Source: CAWDZK01 sp963807005 (GTDB lineage: Bacteria; Actinomycetota; Actinomycetes; JACCUZ01). Taken from it: DNA of 64,000 nucleotides. The stretch lies in contig CAWDZK010000006.1 of NCBI GenBank assembly GCA_963807005.1, positions 744,001-808,000 on the forward strand, given 5' to 3'. Within the stretch, counting starts at the first letter, position 1. Every line of letters begins with the position of its first letter. The position numbers and the translations under genes were made by a program. Under the pieces are notes generated by a model, which saw only the letters and a list, made by a program, of their open reading frames with translations, did no database searches and had not been told where the DNA came from. Positions 51,200-59,968 of the stretch are shown here, piece by piece.

Positions 51200-52420
51200 A
51201 TGACGACCGATGCTCCGACCGCCATCCCCGCCCTCACCGACGCCGAGAAGGCCGCCGAGCTCTCGCCCGAGCAGCTCCAGCAGCTGGTCGGCCTGGTCGA
51301 GTACGACGCGAGCACCGACCCGTTCCCGGTCACCGGCTGGGACGCCGTGGTGTTCGTCGTGGGCAACGCGACCCAGGCCGCGCACTTCTACCAGTCGGCC
51401 TACGGCATGGAGCTGGTCGGCTACTCGGGGCCGGAGACCGGCAACCGCGACCACAAGGCGTTCGTGCTCAAGAGCGGCTCCTGCCGGTTCGTCATCAAGG
51501 GCGGGGTCGCCCCGGACAGCCCGCTGCTCGACCACCACCGCGCCCACGGCGACGGAGTCGTCGACATCGCCCTCGAGGTGCCGGACGTCGACGCCTGCAT
51601 CACGCACGCCCGCAGCGCCGGCGCCAGGGTGGTGCAGGAACCGACCGACCTCACCGACGAGCACGGCACCGTGCGGGTCGCGTCGATCGCGGCGTACGGC
51701 GAGACCGTGCACTCCCTCGTCGACCGCTCGCGCTACGACGGTGTCTACCTGCCGGGCTACGTGGAGCGCAGCTCCGGCTACGTCAAGCGCGACGGCGCAC
51801 CGAAGCGACTGTTCCAGGCGCTCGACCACGTGGTCGGCAACGTCGAGCTCGGTCACATGGACGAGTGGGTCGGCTTCTACAACAAGGTCATGGGTTTCGT
51901 GAACATGGCCGAGTTCATCGGCGACGACATCGCCACCGACTACTCCGCGCTGATGTCGAAGGTCGTCGCCAACGGCAACCACCGGGTGAAGTTCCCCCTC
52001 AACGAGCCGGCGATCGCGAAGAAGAAGTCCCAGATCGACGAGTTCCTCGAGTTCTACGGCGGCCCGGGTGCCCAGCACCTGGCGCTGGCCACGAACGACA
52101 TCCTGCGCACGGTCGACCAGATGCGCTCCGAGGGCGTCGAGTTCCTCGTGACGCCGGACTCCTACTACGAGGACCCCGAGCTGCGGGCCCGGATCGGCGA
52201 GGTCCGGGTCCCGATCGGGGAGCTGCAGAAGCGCGGCATCCTCGTCGACCGGGACGAGGACGGCTACCTGCTGCAGATCTTCACCCGGCCGATCGGCGAC
52301 CGGCCGACGGTGTTCTTCGAGCTGATCGAGCGGCACGGCTCGCTCGGCTTCGGCAAGGGCAACTTCAAGGCGCTGTTCGAGGCGATCGAGCGCGAGCAGG
52401 AGCGCCGCGGCAACCTGTGA
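51200..52420 (+). CDS. hpd: 4-hydroxyphenylpyruvate dioxygenase
   Basis: A 406-residue protein made of two VOC halves. The C-terminal half carries the iron ligands: His in ALDHVVGNV, His in PGAQHLALATND, and Glu in VFFELIERHG. The tail GFGKGNFKALFEAIEREQERRGNL is typical of the family. It converts 4-hydroxyphenylpyruvate to homogentisate, the substrate of HmgA encoded at 54783. The last five codons (RGNL and stop) lie inside the first copy of a 59-bp tandem repeat. ATG at 51200. Confidence 0.96.
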   Translation: MTTDAPTAIPALTDAEKAAELSPEQLQQLVGLVEYDASTDPFPVTGWDAVVFVVGNATQAAHFYQSAYGMELVGYSGPETGNRDHKAFVLKSGSCRFVIKGGVAPDSPLLDHHRAHGDGVVDIALEVPDVDACITHARSAGARVVQEPTDLTDEHGTVRVASIAAYGETVHSLVDRSRYDGVYLPGYVERSSGYVKRDGAPKRLFQALDHVVGNVELGHMDEWVGFYNKVMGFVNMAEFIGDDIATDYSALMSKVVANGNHRVKFPLNEPAIAKKKSQIDEFLEFYGGPGAQHLALATNDILRTVDQMRSEGVEFLVTPDSYYEDPELRARIGEVRVPIGELQKRGILVDRDEDGYLLQIFTRPIGDRPTVFFELIERHGSLGFGKGNFKALFEAIEREQERRGNL

Positions 52421-52606
52421 GAGGCGCGCCAGCGCCGGGTCGCAGTGTTGCCGCAGTCGGGCATCGCGGCAACCTGTGAGAGGCGCGCCAGCGCCGGGTC
52501 GCAGTGTTGCCGCAGTCGGGCATCGCGGCAACCTGTGAGAGGCGCGCCAGCGCCGGGTCGCAGTGTTGCCGCAGTCGGGCATCGCGGCAACCTGTGAGAG
52601 GCGCGC
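52406..52606. repeat. 59-bp exact tandem repeat array at the hpd/fahA 3' junction
   Basis: Three identical full units at 52406-52464, 52465-52523 and 52524-52582, and a 24-base partial unit at 52583-52606. Each unit starts CGCGGCAACCTGTGAGAGGC and ends CAGTCGGGCAT. The first unit contains the last five codons of hpd. Across unit borders TTGCCGC and GCGGCAA (for example 52448-52454 and 52466-52472) form 7-bp arms, so each junction could fold as a hairpin between the two convergent genes. There are no unique spacers, so it is not CRISPR. Confidence 0.95.
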
Positions 52607-52625
52607 GCGCCGCGGTGCACTCGGC

Positions 52626-53837
52626 TCAGCCGCGGGTGGGGACCACCCGGCCGGTGACCTCGCCGAAGCCGATCCGGGTTCCCTCGGCACCTGGTGCCCA
52701 CGCGGTGATGGACACCTCGTCGCCGTCCTCGAGGAACGCCCGGGTCGAGCCGTCGTCGAGGGTCACCGGCTCGCTGCCGTTCCAGGTGAGCTCGAGGAAC
52801 GAGCCGCGCTGGTCCGGCTCCGGCCCGGAGACGGTCCCGGACGCGTAGAGGTCGCCGGTGCGCAGCGACGCGCCGTTCACGGTGAGGTGCGCCAGCTGCT
52901 GGTCCGGCGTCCAGTACATCTGGCCGAACGGCGGGCGGGAGACCACGGTGCCGTTCCAGGCCACCTCCAGCTGGAGGTCGAGCCCCCAGTCGGCGGCGCG
53001 CTGCAGGTAGGGCAGGACGGCCGGCTCCTGCGTCGGCCCGGGAACCCTGGCGTCGACGAGCGCTTCCAGCGGCACCACCCACGGCGACACCGAGGTCGCG
53101 AAGGACTTGCCCAGGAACGGTCCGAGCGGCACGTACTCCCACGCCTGCAGGTCGCGGGCGCTCCAGTCGTTCAGCAGGCAGACGCCGAACACGTGCTGGC
53201 GGAAGTCCGCCGCCGGCACCGGCGTCCCCTGCGGCGACGGGACGCCGACGACGAAGCCGACCTCCGCCTCGATGTCGAGGCGCACCGACGGCCCGTACGC
53301 CGGCAGGGCGGCGTCCGGCGGCTTGCGCTGGCCGCTCGGGCGCACCACGTCGGTGCCGGAGACGACCACCGTGCCGGCCCGACCGTGGTAGCCGATCGGC
53401 AGGTGCTTCCAGTTGGGAGTGAGGGCGTCCCCGTCCGGGCGGAAGATGCGGCCGACGTTCTCGGCATGGTGCTGCGAGGAGTAGAAGTCGACGTAGTCGG
53501 CGACCTCGAACGGCAGGAGCAGCGTGACCTCGGACCGCGGCACCAGGTGGCTCTCGACCAGGTCGCGGTAGCCCTCGTGCTCGAGCAGCTCGACCAGCCA
53601 GGAGCGCACCGCCGACCAGGCCGGCCGGCCCATCGCGAGGAAGGGGTTGAGGGTGGGGGCCTGGAACACATGCCCGCCGTCCAGGCCCTCCACCGCCGCC
53701 AGCGGCGCCAGGTCGAGGACGTGGTCGCCGAGGGCCACGCCGACCCGCGGGGCCTCGCCGCCGTGCGCGAAGACGCCGTAGGGCAGGTTCGTGGCCGGGA
53801 ACGGGGAGCCGGCCGGTACGTCGGTCCAGGTGGTCAC
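52626..53837 (-). CDS. fahA: fumarylacetoacetase
   Basis: A 403-residue protein, the usual length. N-terminal SH3-like part (NLPYGVFAHGG), catalytic core VDFYSSQHHAENVGRIFRP, metal and substrate motifs RLDIEAEVGFVVG and LLNDWSARDLQAWEYVPLGPFLGKSF. It hydrolyses fumarylacetoacetate to fumarate and acetoacetate, the last step of the tyrosine pathway. The GTG at 53837 overlaps the upstream stop as GTGA, so it is translated together with the unknown gene before it. It converges with hpd across the 59-bp repeat. Confidence 0.95.
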   Translation of the reverse strand: MTTWTDVPAGSPFPATNLPYGVFAHGGEAPRVGVALGDHVLDLAPLAAVEGLDGGHVFQAPTLNPFLAMGRPAWSAVRSWLVELLEHEGYRDLVESHLVPRSEVTLLLPFEVADYVDFYSSQHHAENVGRIFRPDGDALTPNWKHLPIGYHGRAGTVVVSGTDVVRPSGQRKPPDAALPAYGPSVRLDIEAEVGFVVGVPSPQGTPVPAADFRQHVFGVCLLNDWSARDLQAWEYVPLGPFLGKSFATSVSPWVVPLEALVDARVPGPTQEPAVLPYLQRAADWGLDLQLEVAWNGTVVSRPPFGQMYWTPDQQLAHLTVNGASLRTGDLYASGTVSGPEPDQRGSFLELTWNGSEPVTLDDGSTRAFLEDGDEVSITAWAPGAEGTRIGFGEVTGRVVPTRG

Positions 53838-54694
53838 GAGGACTCCTCGTCGTCGAGCACGCCGAGGGCGCGCAGCTCGTCCAGCGGCTCGGTCACGCCG
53901 CAGCAGCCGAAGGAGAGGAACCGACTGCGGACGACGCGAGCCTCCTCAGCTGTCCAGGACCGGATGTCCTTCGCCAGCACTGCGCCGTCGCGCTCGGCCA
54001 GCAGGTCAGCCACCTCGTCGCGGCTGCAGCCGTCGACGGTTGCTGACACCGCCGCCAGCACGTTGAGGACACCGTGCTGCTCGAACCCGTCGGGTGTCGT
54101 GGTCCGGACGGCGTGGTGCAGCCCGGCGGTGAGCTTGAACGGCAGCGCCCGCTCGGCGCAGCCCACGAGGAACCGGGCCAGCTCGGCGTCGCCGGGATGC
54201 GCTGGTGCCGTCAGCCCGCCGGTGCGGTACTTGGCGGCGTGCCAGCCACTGCTCCGGACCAGGTCGAGCGCGTCGTCGGGCGCCGACCGGGGGACCTCGA
54301 GGAACCCGACGTGCGGGCCGCCGCCCTCCCGGAACCCGACCAGGTCCGCGCCCAGCACCCTGGCCCCGTCGGCCCCGAGCTTCTCCAGCGGCGCCTCGAT
54401 GCCGACCACCGCGACGCGTGGTGCGGCATCGGCGCGGCGCACGGCGTCGTACATCCCTGGTGCGGTCGGGTCGAGGACCAGCGAGACGAGGACCGCCTGC
54501 TGCGGACCCAGGGAGCTCAGGAGCTCGTCGACCCGCGCCGCCGGGCACACGAACGACCCCACGGCGTCGGACCAGGGCTCGTCCCGCAACCCCTCGTGGT
54601 CGCGCAGCGCGTCGGTCATCGTCGCGTTGCCGGGCGGGAAGAGGGCCGCATCGTCGACCAGCCCGGCCAGCAGGGGACCGTCGGGGTGGGGCAT
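53834..54694 (-). CDS. conserved protein of unknown function coupled to fumarylacetoacetase
   Basis: A 286-residue protein beginning MPHPDGPLLAGLVDDAALFPPGNATM. Alternating hydrophobic strands (VLVSLVLD, VAVVGIEAP, HVGFLEVPR, FKLTAGLHHAVR) suggest a TIM-barrel-like alpha/beta fold with conserved KYRTGG, a lysine in PFKLTAGLHH, and a Cys-Cys pair in FGCCGVTEP. I do not recognise a named family. It lies between hmgA (divergent) and fahA (overlapping), so a role in homogentisate catabolism is likely, for example in handling maleylacetoacetate, for which no isomerase gene is visible. That role is inference. Confidence 0.78.
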   Translation of the reverse strand: MPHPDGPLLAGLVDDAALFPPGNATMTDALRDHEGLRDEPWSDAVGSFVCPAARVDELLSSLGPQQAVLVSLVLDPTAPGMYDAVRRADAAPRVAVVGIEAPLEKLGADGARVLGADLVGFREGGGPHVGFLEVPRSAPDDALDLVRSSGWHAAKYRTGGLTAPAHPGDAELARFLVGCAERALPFKLTAGLHHAVRTTTPDGFEQHGVLNVLAAVSATVDGCSRDEVADLLAERDGAVLAKDIRSWTAEEARVVRSRFLSFGCCGVTEPLDELRALGVLDDEESS

Positions 54695-54782
54695 CCTCCG
54701 ACCCTAGCGACGGCATGCTCGTGGCAGGGTGGGGGTACGACGCGAGGACGCGTCGAGCGAGGCACACACCGGGGAGGCTGCG

Positions 54783-56006
54783 ATGCCCTACTACCGCCAG
54801 GTCGGCGAGGTCCCGCGCAAGCGGCACACCCAGTTCCGCCAGCCCGACGGCAGCCTGTACGCCGAGGAGCTGATGGGCGTCGAGGGCTTCTCCTCCGACG
54901 CGTCGCTCCTGTACCACCGCGGCATCCCCACGGCGATCGTCTCCAGCGAGGTCTTCGACGGCCCGACCTTCGCCCGTCGACCCAACCACCCGCTCAAGCC
55001 GAGGCACCTCAAGACCCACAAGCTCGACGGTGCCGCCGCGGCCAAGGATCCGGTGCTGGGCCGCCAGCACCTGCTGGCCAACGCGGACGTGCGCCTGTCC
55101 TACTCGGTCGCGGACCAGCCGTCGCCGCTGTACCGCAACGCCATCGGCGACGAGTGCGTCTACGTCGAGAGCGGTGAGGCAGTTGTCGAGACGGTGTTCG
55201 GCGCCCTCGAGGTGTCGGCCGGCGACTACGTCGTCATCCCGACCTCGACGACGCACCGGTGGGTGCCACGGGGGGAGCTGCGGACGCTGGTCACCGAGGC
55301 GTCCGGACACATCGGGCCGCCGAAGCGCTACCTGTCGCGCAAGGGGCAGTTCCTCGAGCACTCGCCGTACTGCGAGCGCGACCTGCGTGGCCCGACCGAG
55401 CCGTTCACGGTGGAGGGCGAGGACGTCGAGGTGCTCGTGCAGCACCGGGCGCCGGGAAGCGCGACGATCTGGACCCGGTACGTCTACGCGCACCACCCGT
55501 TCGACGCGGTCGGCTGGGACGGGTGCCTGTACCCCTACGTCTTCTCCATCCACGACTTCGAGCCGATCACCGGACGGCTGCACCAGCCGCCGCCCGTGCA
55601 CCAGACCTTCGAGGGGCCGAACTTCGTCATCTGCTCGTTCGTGCCGCGGCTGTTCGACTACCACCCGGACGGCATCCCCGCGCCGTACAACCACGCCAAC
55701 GTCGACTCCGACGAGGTGATCTTCTACACCGGCGGTGACTTCATGTCCCGCAAGGGCGCGGGGATCGAGCAGGGGTCCATCTCGCTGCACCCGTCCGGCT
55801 TCACCCACGGCCCGCAGCCGGGCTCGGTGGAGGCCTCGATCGGGAAGGCGGCGACCGACGAGCTGGCCGTGATGGTCGACACCTTCCGGCCGCTGGACCT
55901 GCTCGATCCGGCACTCGGGTGCGAGGACACGTCGTACGCCTGGACGTGGGCCGGGCGGGAGGCCGGTCGCCCGGTCGACGCGGAGGCCGACTCGACCACC
56001 GGCTGA
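54783..56006 (+). CDS. hmgA: homogentisate 1,2-dioxygenase
   Basis: A 407-residue cupin-type ring-cleavage enzyme. Conserved blocks are MPYYRQVGEVPRKRHTQFR, ECVYVESGEAVVET, and the metal site PYNHANVDSDEVIFY and FTHGPQPG (His, Glu, His). It opens homogentisate to maleylacetoacetate. The ATG at 54783 has a GGGGAGG ribosome binding site. It is divergent from the unknown-fahA pair with an 88-bp shared promoter region. Confidence 0.95.
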   Translation: MPYYRQVGEVPRKRHTQFRQPDGSLYAEELMGVEGFSSDASLLYHRGIPTAIVSSEVFDGPTFARRPNHPLKPRHLKTHKLDGAAAAKDPVLGRQHLLANADVRLSYSVADQPSPLYRNAIGDECVYVESGEAVVETVFGALEVSAGDYVVIPTSTTHRWVPRGELRTLVTEASGHIGPPKRYLSRKGQFLEHSPYCERDLRGPTEPFTVEGEDVEVLVQHRAPGSATIWTRYVYAHHPFDAVGWDGCLYPYVFSIHDFEPITGRLHQPPPVHQTFEGPNFVICSFVPRLFDYHPDGIPAPYNHANVDSDEVIFYTGGDFMSRKGAGIEQGSISLHPSGFTHGPQPGSVEASIGKAATDELAVMVDTFRPLDLLDPALGCEDTSYAWTWAGREAGRPVDAEADSTTG

Positions 56007-56013
56007 CCGGAGG

Positions 56014-57732
56014 TCAGGGCTGCAGGCACACGGCGGGCAGCTCGAACCAGCGCAGGTGCTCGAAGTCGGCCGACACCTGCCCGACGTCGGTGGCGACCTC
56101 GCTGTCGGCGGCCCGGGCGAAGATGTCCCGCGCCTCGGCCAGGTAGCCGGGCAGCGCGCTCTCCGGCACCGGCTCGTCGTGGTGCGGGTAGGTCATCTCG
56201 CCGGCGGCGTCGTAGCCCACCTGGCGCAGCCGGAGCGGCGGCTCCACCGGCCCGTTCCGGTGCCGCCACAGCCCGGTCGCCGGGTCGAACCGGTAGTCCG
56301 GCAGCAGCCGCCAGCCGTGCTCGGCGACCAGCGACACCGCGGCCACGACGTAGTCGAGGACCGCCTCGGAGATGAAGTAGTTGAAGTTGATCCGCACCCA
56401 GCCCGGCTTGATGCCCTCGCAGCCGTGCGCGATCTCCCGCTCGAACTCGTGCGAGAGCTCGATGTCGATGCCGAGCAGCCGGTGTCCGTAGGGCCCGGCG
56501 CAGGAGCAGCCACCGCGGGACTGGACGCCGAACAGGTCGTTGAGCAGCGCGACCACGTAGTTGTGATGCAGGTACGGGCCGGGGCGGCCGTCCTCGCCCC
56601 TCCGTCGTACGACGAACGACACGATCGAGAGCCGCTCGGCCTCGAGGTTGCCCAGGATCTCGATCGCGGGGTGCTCCCGCCAGACAGCTACTGCCCGCTG
56701 CAGCAGGGCGTCCTCCCGGGCCCGGATGGTCTCGACCCCGACGGCGGACTTGAGCTGGAACACCAGCCCGGCCCGGATCGACTCGACGATGGCAGGGGTG
56801 CCGCCCTCCTCGCGGTGCGCCGGGTCGTCGAGATAGAGGTGCTCCAGCGGGTTGACGTAGGCGACCGTGCCGCCGCCGGGCACCACGGGGACGCGGTTGG
56901 TCAGCAGCTCCTTGCGGACGACGAGCACACCGGGGGTGCCCGGGCCGCCGATGAACTTGTGCGGGGAGATGAACACCGCGTCCTTGTGGCAGCGCGGGTG
57001 CTCCTCGCACTCCCGGTTCATCTCGACGTCGACGTACGGCGCGGCCGCGGCGAAGTCCCAGAACGAGAGGGCGCCGTGCGCGTGCAGCAGGTCGGCGATC
57101 CGGTGGGTGTCGCTGACGATGCCGGTGACGTTGGACGCAGCGGAGAACGACCCGATGCGCAGCGGCCGGTCGGCGTGCTCGACGAGCCGCTGCTCCAGCA
57201 CGGTCTGGTCGATGTGGCCGTCACGGTCCTCGGGGATGGTGACGACGTCGCAGATCGACTCCCGCCACGGGAGCTCGTTGGAGTGGTGCTCGAACGGCCC
57301 GATGAACACGACCGGCCGCTCGCCGGCCGGAATCTGCGCCGACAGGTGGTACCGGTCGTCGAGGTCGGCCGGGATGCGCAGGTTGAGGACGCCGATGAGC
57401 TTGTCGATCGCGGCGGTCGAGCCCGACCCGCAGAAGATGACGACGTTGTCCTCGTCGCCCCCCACCGCGTCGCGGATGATCCGCCGGGCGTCCTCGCGCA
57501 GCCGCGTCGTCTGCAGCCCGGTGCCGCTGGACTCGGTGTGCGTGTTGGCGTAGCGCGGCAGCACCTCGTGCCGGATGAAGTCCTCGAGGAAGCTCAGGGC
57601 GCGCCCGCTGGCGGTGTAGTCGGCGTAGGTGACCCGGCGGGGGCCGTAGGGGCCGTGCATGACCTGGTCGTCGCCGATCACCGACTCGCGGATCCGCGCG
57701 AGCAGGGGGGTCTCCACCAGGGGTTCGCGCAT
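56014..57732 (-). CDS. class V aminotransferase / cysteine-desulfurase-like PLP enzyme
   Basis: A 572-residue protein. The fold-type I PLP lysine is in FISPHKFIGGPGTPG. Other motifs: CGSGSTAAIDKL, PFEHHSNELPWRES, and a cysteine-rich block RGGCSCAGPYG in the position of the desulfurase active-site loop. It is about 150 residues longer than normal desulfurases, with an extra C-terminal region of unknown role. It ends 7 bases from the convergent hmgA stop. The reaction could be desulfuration or beta-elimination; substrate unknown. ATG at 57732 was chosen over an upstream in-frame start at 57774. Confidence 0.85.
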   Translation of the reverse strand: MREPLVETPLLARIRESVIGDDQVMHGPYGPRRVTYADYTASGRALSFLEDFIRHEVLPRYANTHTESSGTGLQTTRLREDARRIIRDAVGGDEDNVVIFCGSGSTAAIDKLIGVLNLRIPADLDDRYHLSAQIPAGERPVVFIGPFEHHSNELPWRESICDVVTIPEDRDGHIDQTVLEQRLVEHADRPLRIGSFSAASNVTGIVSDTHRIADLLHAHGALSFWDFAAAAPYVDVEMNRECEEHPRCHKDAVFISPHKFIGGPGTPGVLVVRKELLTNRVPVVPGGGTVAYVNPLEHLYLDDPAHREEGGTPAIVESIRAGLVFQLKSAVGVETIRAREDALLQRAVAVWREHPAIEILGNLEAERLSIVSFVVRRRGEDGRPGPYLHHNYVVALLNDLFGVQSRGGCSCAGPYGHRLLGIDIELSHEFEREIAHGCEGIKPGWVRINFNYFISEAVLDYVVAAVSLVAEHGWRLLPDYRFDPATGLWRHRNGPVEPPLRLRQVGYDAAGEMTYPHHDEPVPESALPGYLAEARDIFARAADSEVATDVGQVSADFEHLRWFELPAVCLQP

Positions 57733-57776
57733 GGGTCCACGGTAGGCCGTCGGGCCCGCGGACCGGACGTCCACGG

Positions 57777-58184
57777 TCAGCGGGCCCGCACGCGGTTGTT
57801 GCGGGCGTCGTGGGTCAGCTCGGCCAGCCCCAGCGCCTCGAGCAACGGCGGCAGGTACATCCCGAACCGTCCCCGGTAGCCGTTGCGCAGGCCGTACCAG
57901 CCGCCGACCGGGTTGTCGGTGGACCGGCCCCAGGCCTCGACGGTGCCGTCGGTGGCCGGTTTCTTCTCGTCGGCCGCGCCGAGGTCGACCCAGTCGCCCC
58001 GCTCCCGCAGCCAGGCGTGCAGGTCGTCCACCGCGCTCAGGTGGTAGCGAAGCGTCGTGGTGCCGACCTGGCAGACCAGTGCCGGCGGGTCCGCGGTCTC
58101 GTCGCGGTACATCGTGTACTGCGAGCTGCCCGGTGCCGTCGTCAGCACCCAGGGATCCTCCTTGGTGCCGCTGCCAGTCGCCAT
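57777..58184 (-). CDS. conserved actinobacterial protein of unknown function
   Basis: A 135-residue soluble protein starting MATGSGTKEDPWVLTTAPGS, with strong-looking motifs ADPPALVCQVGTTTLRYHL, VEAWGRSTDNPVGGWYGLR and GRFGMYLPPLLEALGLAELTHDARNNR. I recall near-identical conserved small proteins in other Actinobacteria (possibly the DUF6855 group) but none with a function. The ATG at 58184 has a GGGAGG ribosome binding site. Confidence 0.78.
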   Translation of the reverse strand: MATGSGTKEDPWVLTTAPGSSQYTMYRDETADPPALVCQVGTTTLRYHLSAVDDLHAWLRERGDWVDLGAADEKKPATDGTVEAWGRSTDNPVGGWYGLRNGYRGRFGMYLPPLLEALGLAELTHDARNNRVRAR

Positions 58185-58279
58185 CGCGCCGCCTCCCGTC
58201 GTGAACCGCACGGGTGTGCGGCAGGGACCTCGTGCCTCGTCTCTACCGCATCGGGGGGGTTCACCGGTAGGGCCCGGCG

Positions 58280-58285
58280 TACCGT
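58280..58285 (+). promoter_or_regulatory. candidate -10 box for leaderless amidotransferase transcript
   Basis: TACCGT ends 7 bases before the GTG at 58293 and there is no ribosome binding site. It fits the leaderless pattern. Confidence 0.45.
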
Positions 58286-58292
58286 CGGTCGG

Positions 58293-59018
58293 GTGAGGAT
58301 CACGCTGGTGGAGCACGAGGTGGGCTGCCCACCGGACCGTCTCGCCGGTTGGCTCGAGGCTGCTGGTGCGCGGCTGGACGTGTGCCGGCCGTACCGCGGC
58401 GACGCGGTTCCTGACCAGGTCGATACCGGGGGCCTGATCGTCCTCGGCGGCCACATGGGCGCCCGGGACGACGACGTCGCGCCGTGGCTCCCTGACGTCC
58501 GGACGCTGCTCGCCCGGGCGGTGGCGGACGGCACCCCGACGCTGGGGATCTGCCTCGGCGCCCAGCTGCTGGCGCTGGCGACCGGCGGCCGGGTCGAGGT
58601 CGGCGGCCACGGGATCGAGGCCGGCGTCGTGGACGTCCGGTGGCGGCCCGAGGCGGCCGATGACGAGCTCGTAGGCGGCCTGCCAGCGCCGTTCCCCGGG
58701 CCGAGCATGCATCGGGACGCCGTGAGCGGGCTTCCTCCGGGGGGTGTCCTCCTGGGCGAGACCGACCTGTACCCGCACCAGGTCTTCCGCATCGGGGCGG
58801 CCGCCTGGGGGGTGCAGTTCCACCCCGAGGTGTCGGTGCAGACCTTCCACGCGTGGCGGGGCCGGGTCGCCGAGGAGGACTGGGTCCGGTACGGCGTCGA
58901 CGGCGCGGCGGCGGTCGACGAGCTGCGGGTCCGGGACGCCGAGGTCGAGGACGCGGGCCGCGGGCTGGCCGAGCGGTTCGTGCAGGTGGCGTCGGGGCGC
59001 CTCGTCGCCACGCGGTAG
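58293..59018 (+). CDS. class I glutamine amidotransferase-like protein
   Basis: A 241-residue protein. The nucleophile elbow GICLGAQLLA (cysteine) and the His-Glu pair in VQFHPEVS complete the GATase triad, and the oxyanion region is LIVLGGHMGARDDD. Stand-alone members of this group resemble GMP-synthase-like amidotransferases, and some hydrolyse gamma-glutamyl compounds. No synthase partner lies nearby. GTG at 58293. Confidence 0.9.
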   Translation: MRITLVEHEVGCPPDRLAGWLEAAGARLDVCRPYRGDAVPDQVDTGGLIVLGGHMGARDDDVAPWLPDVRTLLARAVADGTPTLGICLGAQLLALATGGRVEVGGHGIEAGVVDVRWRPEAADDELVGGLPAPFPGPSMHRDAVSGLPPGGVLLGETDLYPHQVFRIGAAAWGVQFHPEVSVQTFHAWRGRVAEEDWVRYGVDGAAAVDELRVRDAEVEDAGRGLAERFVQVASGRLVATR

Positions 59019-59116
59019 GTGCGCGAGGCGTTCGGGCCTGGACGCCGGGCCCCGACGCGCCCATGGTGGAGCCAGCCCGGCCCCCGGGGACCGGGCCCGA
59101 CGGAGCGGGGTGCCCG

Positions 59117-59581
59117 ATGACCACTGAGACCTCGGACCTGGCCGTCCTCGGCGACCCGGTCGCCCAGGAGCTGCTCACCTCACGGCAGGCGGCGCGACTG
59201 GCCTACAGCTGGACCGACGGGACGCCGCGGGTGGTCCCGATCTGCTTCCACTGGAACGGCGCCGGCGTCGTGATGGGGACTCCGGTGCGGGCGCCCAAGC
59301 TCAAGGCGCTGGCTGCACGGCCGGACGTCGCGGTCACGATCGACGACGAGGGCAGCTGGCCCTACAAGGCGCTGCTCCTGCGCGGGACGGTCGAGGTGGA
59401 GATGCTCGACGACGTGTCGCCGGAGTACGCCTCGTCCATCCGGCGCTACCTCGGCGACGAGGCCGCCGAGGGCTGGCTCGCGGGGCTGCGCGGCCAGCCG
59501 ATGGCCAGGCTGACGGTGACGCCCACCTGGGCCCGGGTGCTCGACTTCGTCACCCGCTTCCCGAGCGCGCTCTCGGCCTGA
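59117..59581 (+). CDS. pyridoxamine-5'-phosphate-oxidase-like FMN/F420 split-barrel protein
   Basis: A 154-residue protein with the split-barrel fold: ELLTSRQAARLAYSWTDGTPRVVPICFHWNG, then LKALAARPDVAVTIDDEGSWPYKALLLRGTVEVE. The pattern fits the flavin- or F420-binding PPOX family. The substrate is unknown. ATG at 59117, with GGAG about 11 bases upstream. Confidence 0.87.
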   Translation: MTTETSDLAVLGDPVAQELLTSRQAARLAYSWTDGTPRVVPICFHWNGAGVVMGTPVRAPKLKALAARPDVAVTIDDEGSWPYKALLLRGTVEVEMLDDVSPEYASSIRRYLGDEAAEGWLAGLRGQPMARLTVTPTWARVLDFVTRFPSALSA

Positions 59582-59632
59582 CGGGCAGCGGTCGGTCGAG
59601 GGCTGTCGGCGGGCCGCGGCAGACTGCCCACC

Positions 59633-59968
59633 ATGGCGTACGACGAAAAGCTGGCCGACCGCGTCCGCGAGGTGGTCGAGACCGAGCCCGGCCTGACCGA
59701 GAAGCGCATGTTCGGCGGCCTGGCGTTCCTGATCGACGGGCACATGGCCGTCGCCGCCAGCAGTCAGGGCGGCCTGCTGCTGCGCTGCGACCCGGCCGAG
59801 ACCGACTCGCTGGTCCACGAGCCGCACGTGGGGCGGTTCGAGATGCGCGGCCGGGAGATGGACGGCTGGCTACGGGTCGACCCGGAGGCGGTGGGCACCG
59901 GGAAGGACCTTGCCGCCTGGGTCGCGCGCGGGGTCGCCTACGTGCGGTCGCTGCCCGCCAAACGCTGA
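59633..59968 (+). CDS. TfoX N-terminal domain protein
   Basis: A 111-residue protein consisting only of the TfoX N-terminal domain (LADRVREVVETEPGLTEKRMFGGLAFLIDGHMAVAA). In gamma-proteobacteria TfoX controls competence; stand-alone actinobacterial versions have no known role. It converges with the LanC-like gene, overlapping it by 31 bases. Confidence 0.88.
   Translation: MAYDEKLADRVREVVETEPGLTEKRMFGGLAFLIDGHMAVAASSQGGLLLRCDPAETDSLVHEPHVGRFEMRGREMDGWLRVDPEAVGTGKDLAAWVARGVAYVRSLPAKR

Noticed and set aside
52406..52606. CRISPR array or protein-coding repeat
   Set aside because: Units are contiguous with no unique spacers, and 59 is not a multiple of three, so every frame changes between units. 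The repeat peptides read through it (for example MPDCGNTATRRW) are not taken as real proteins.
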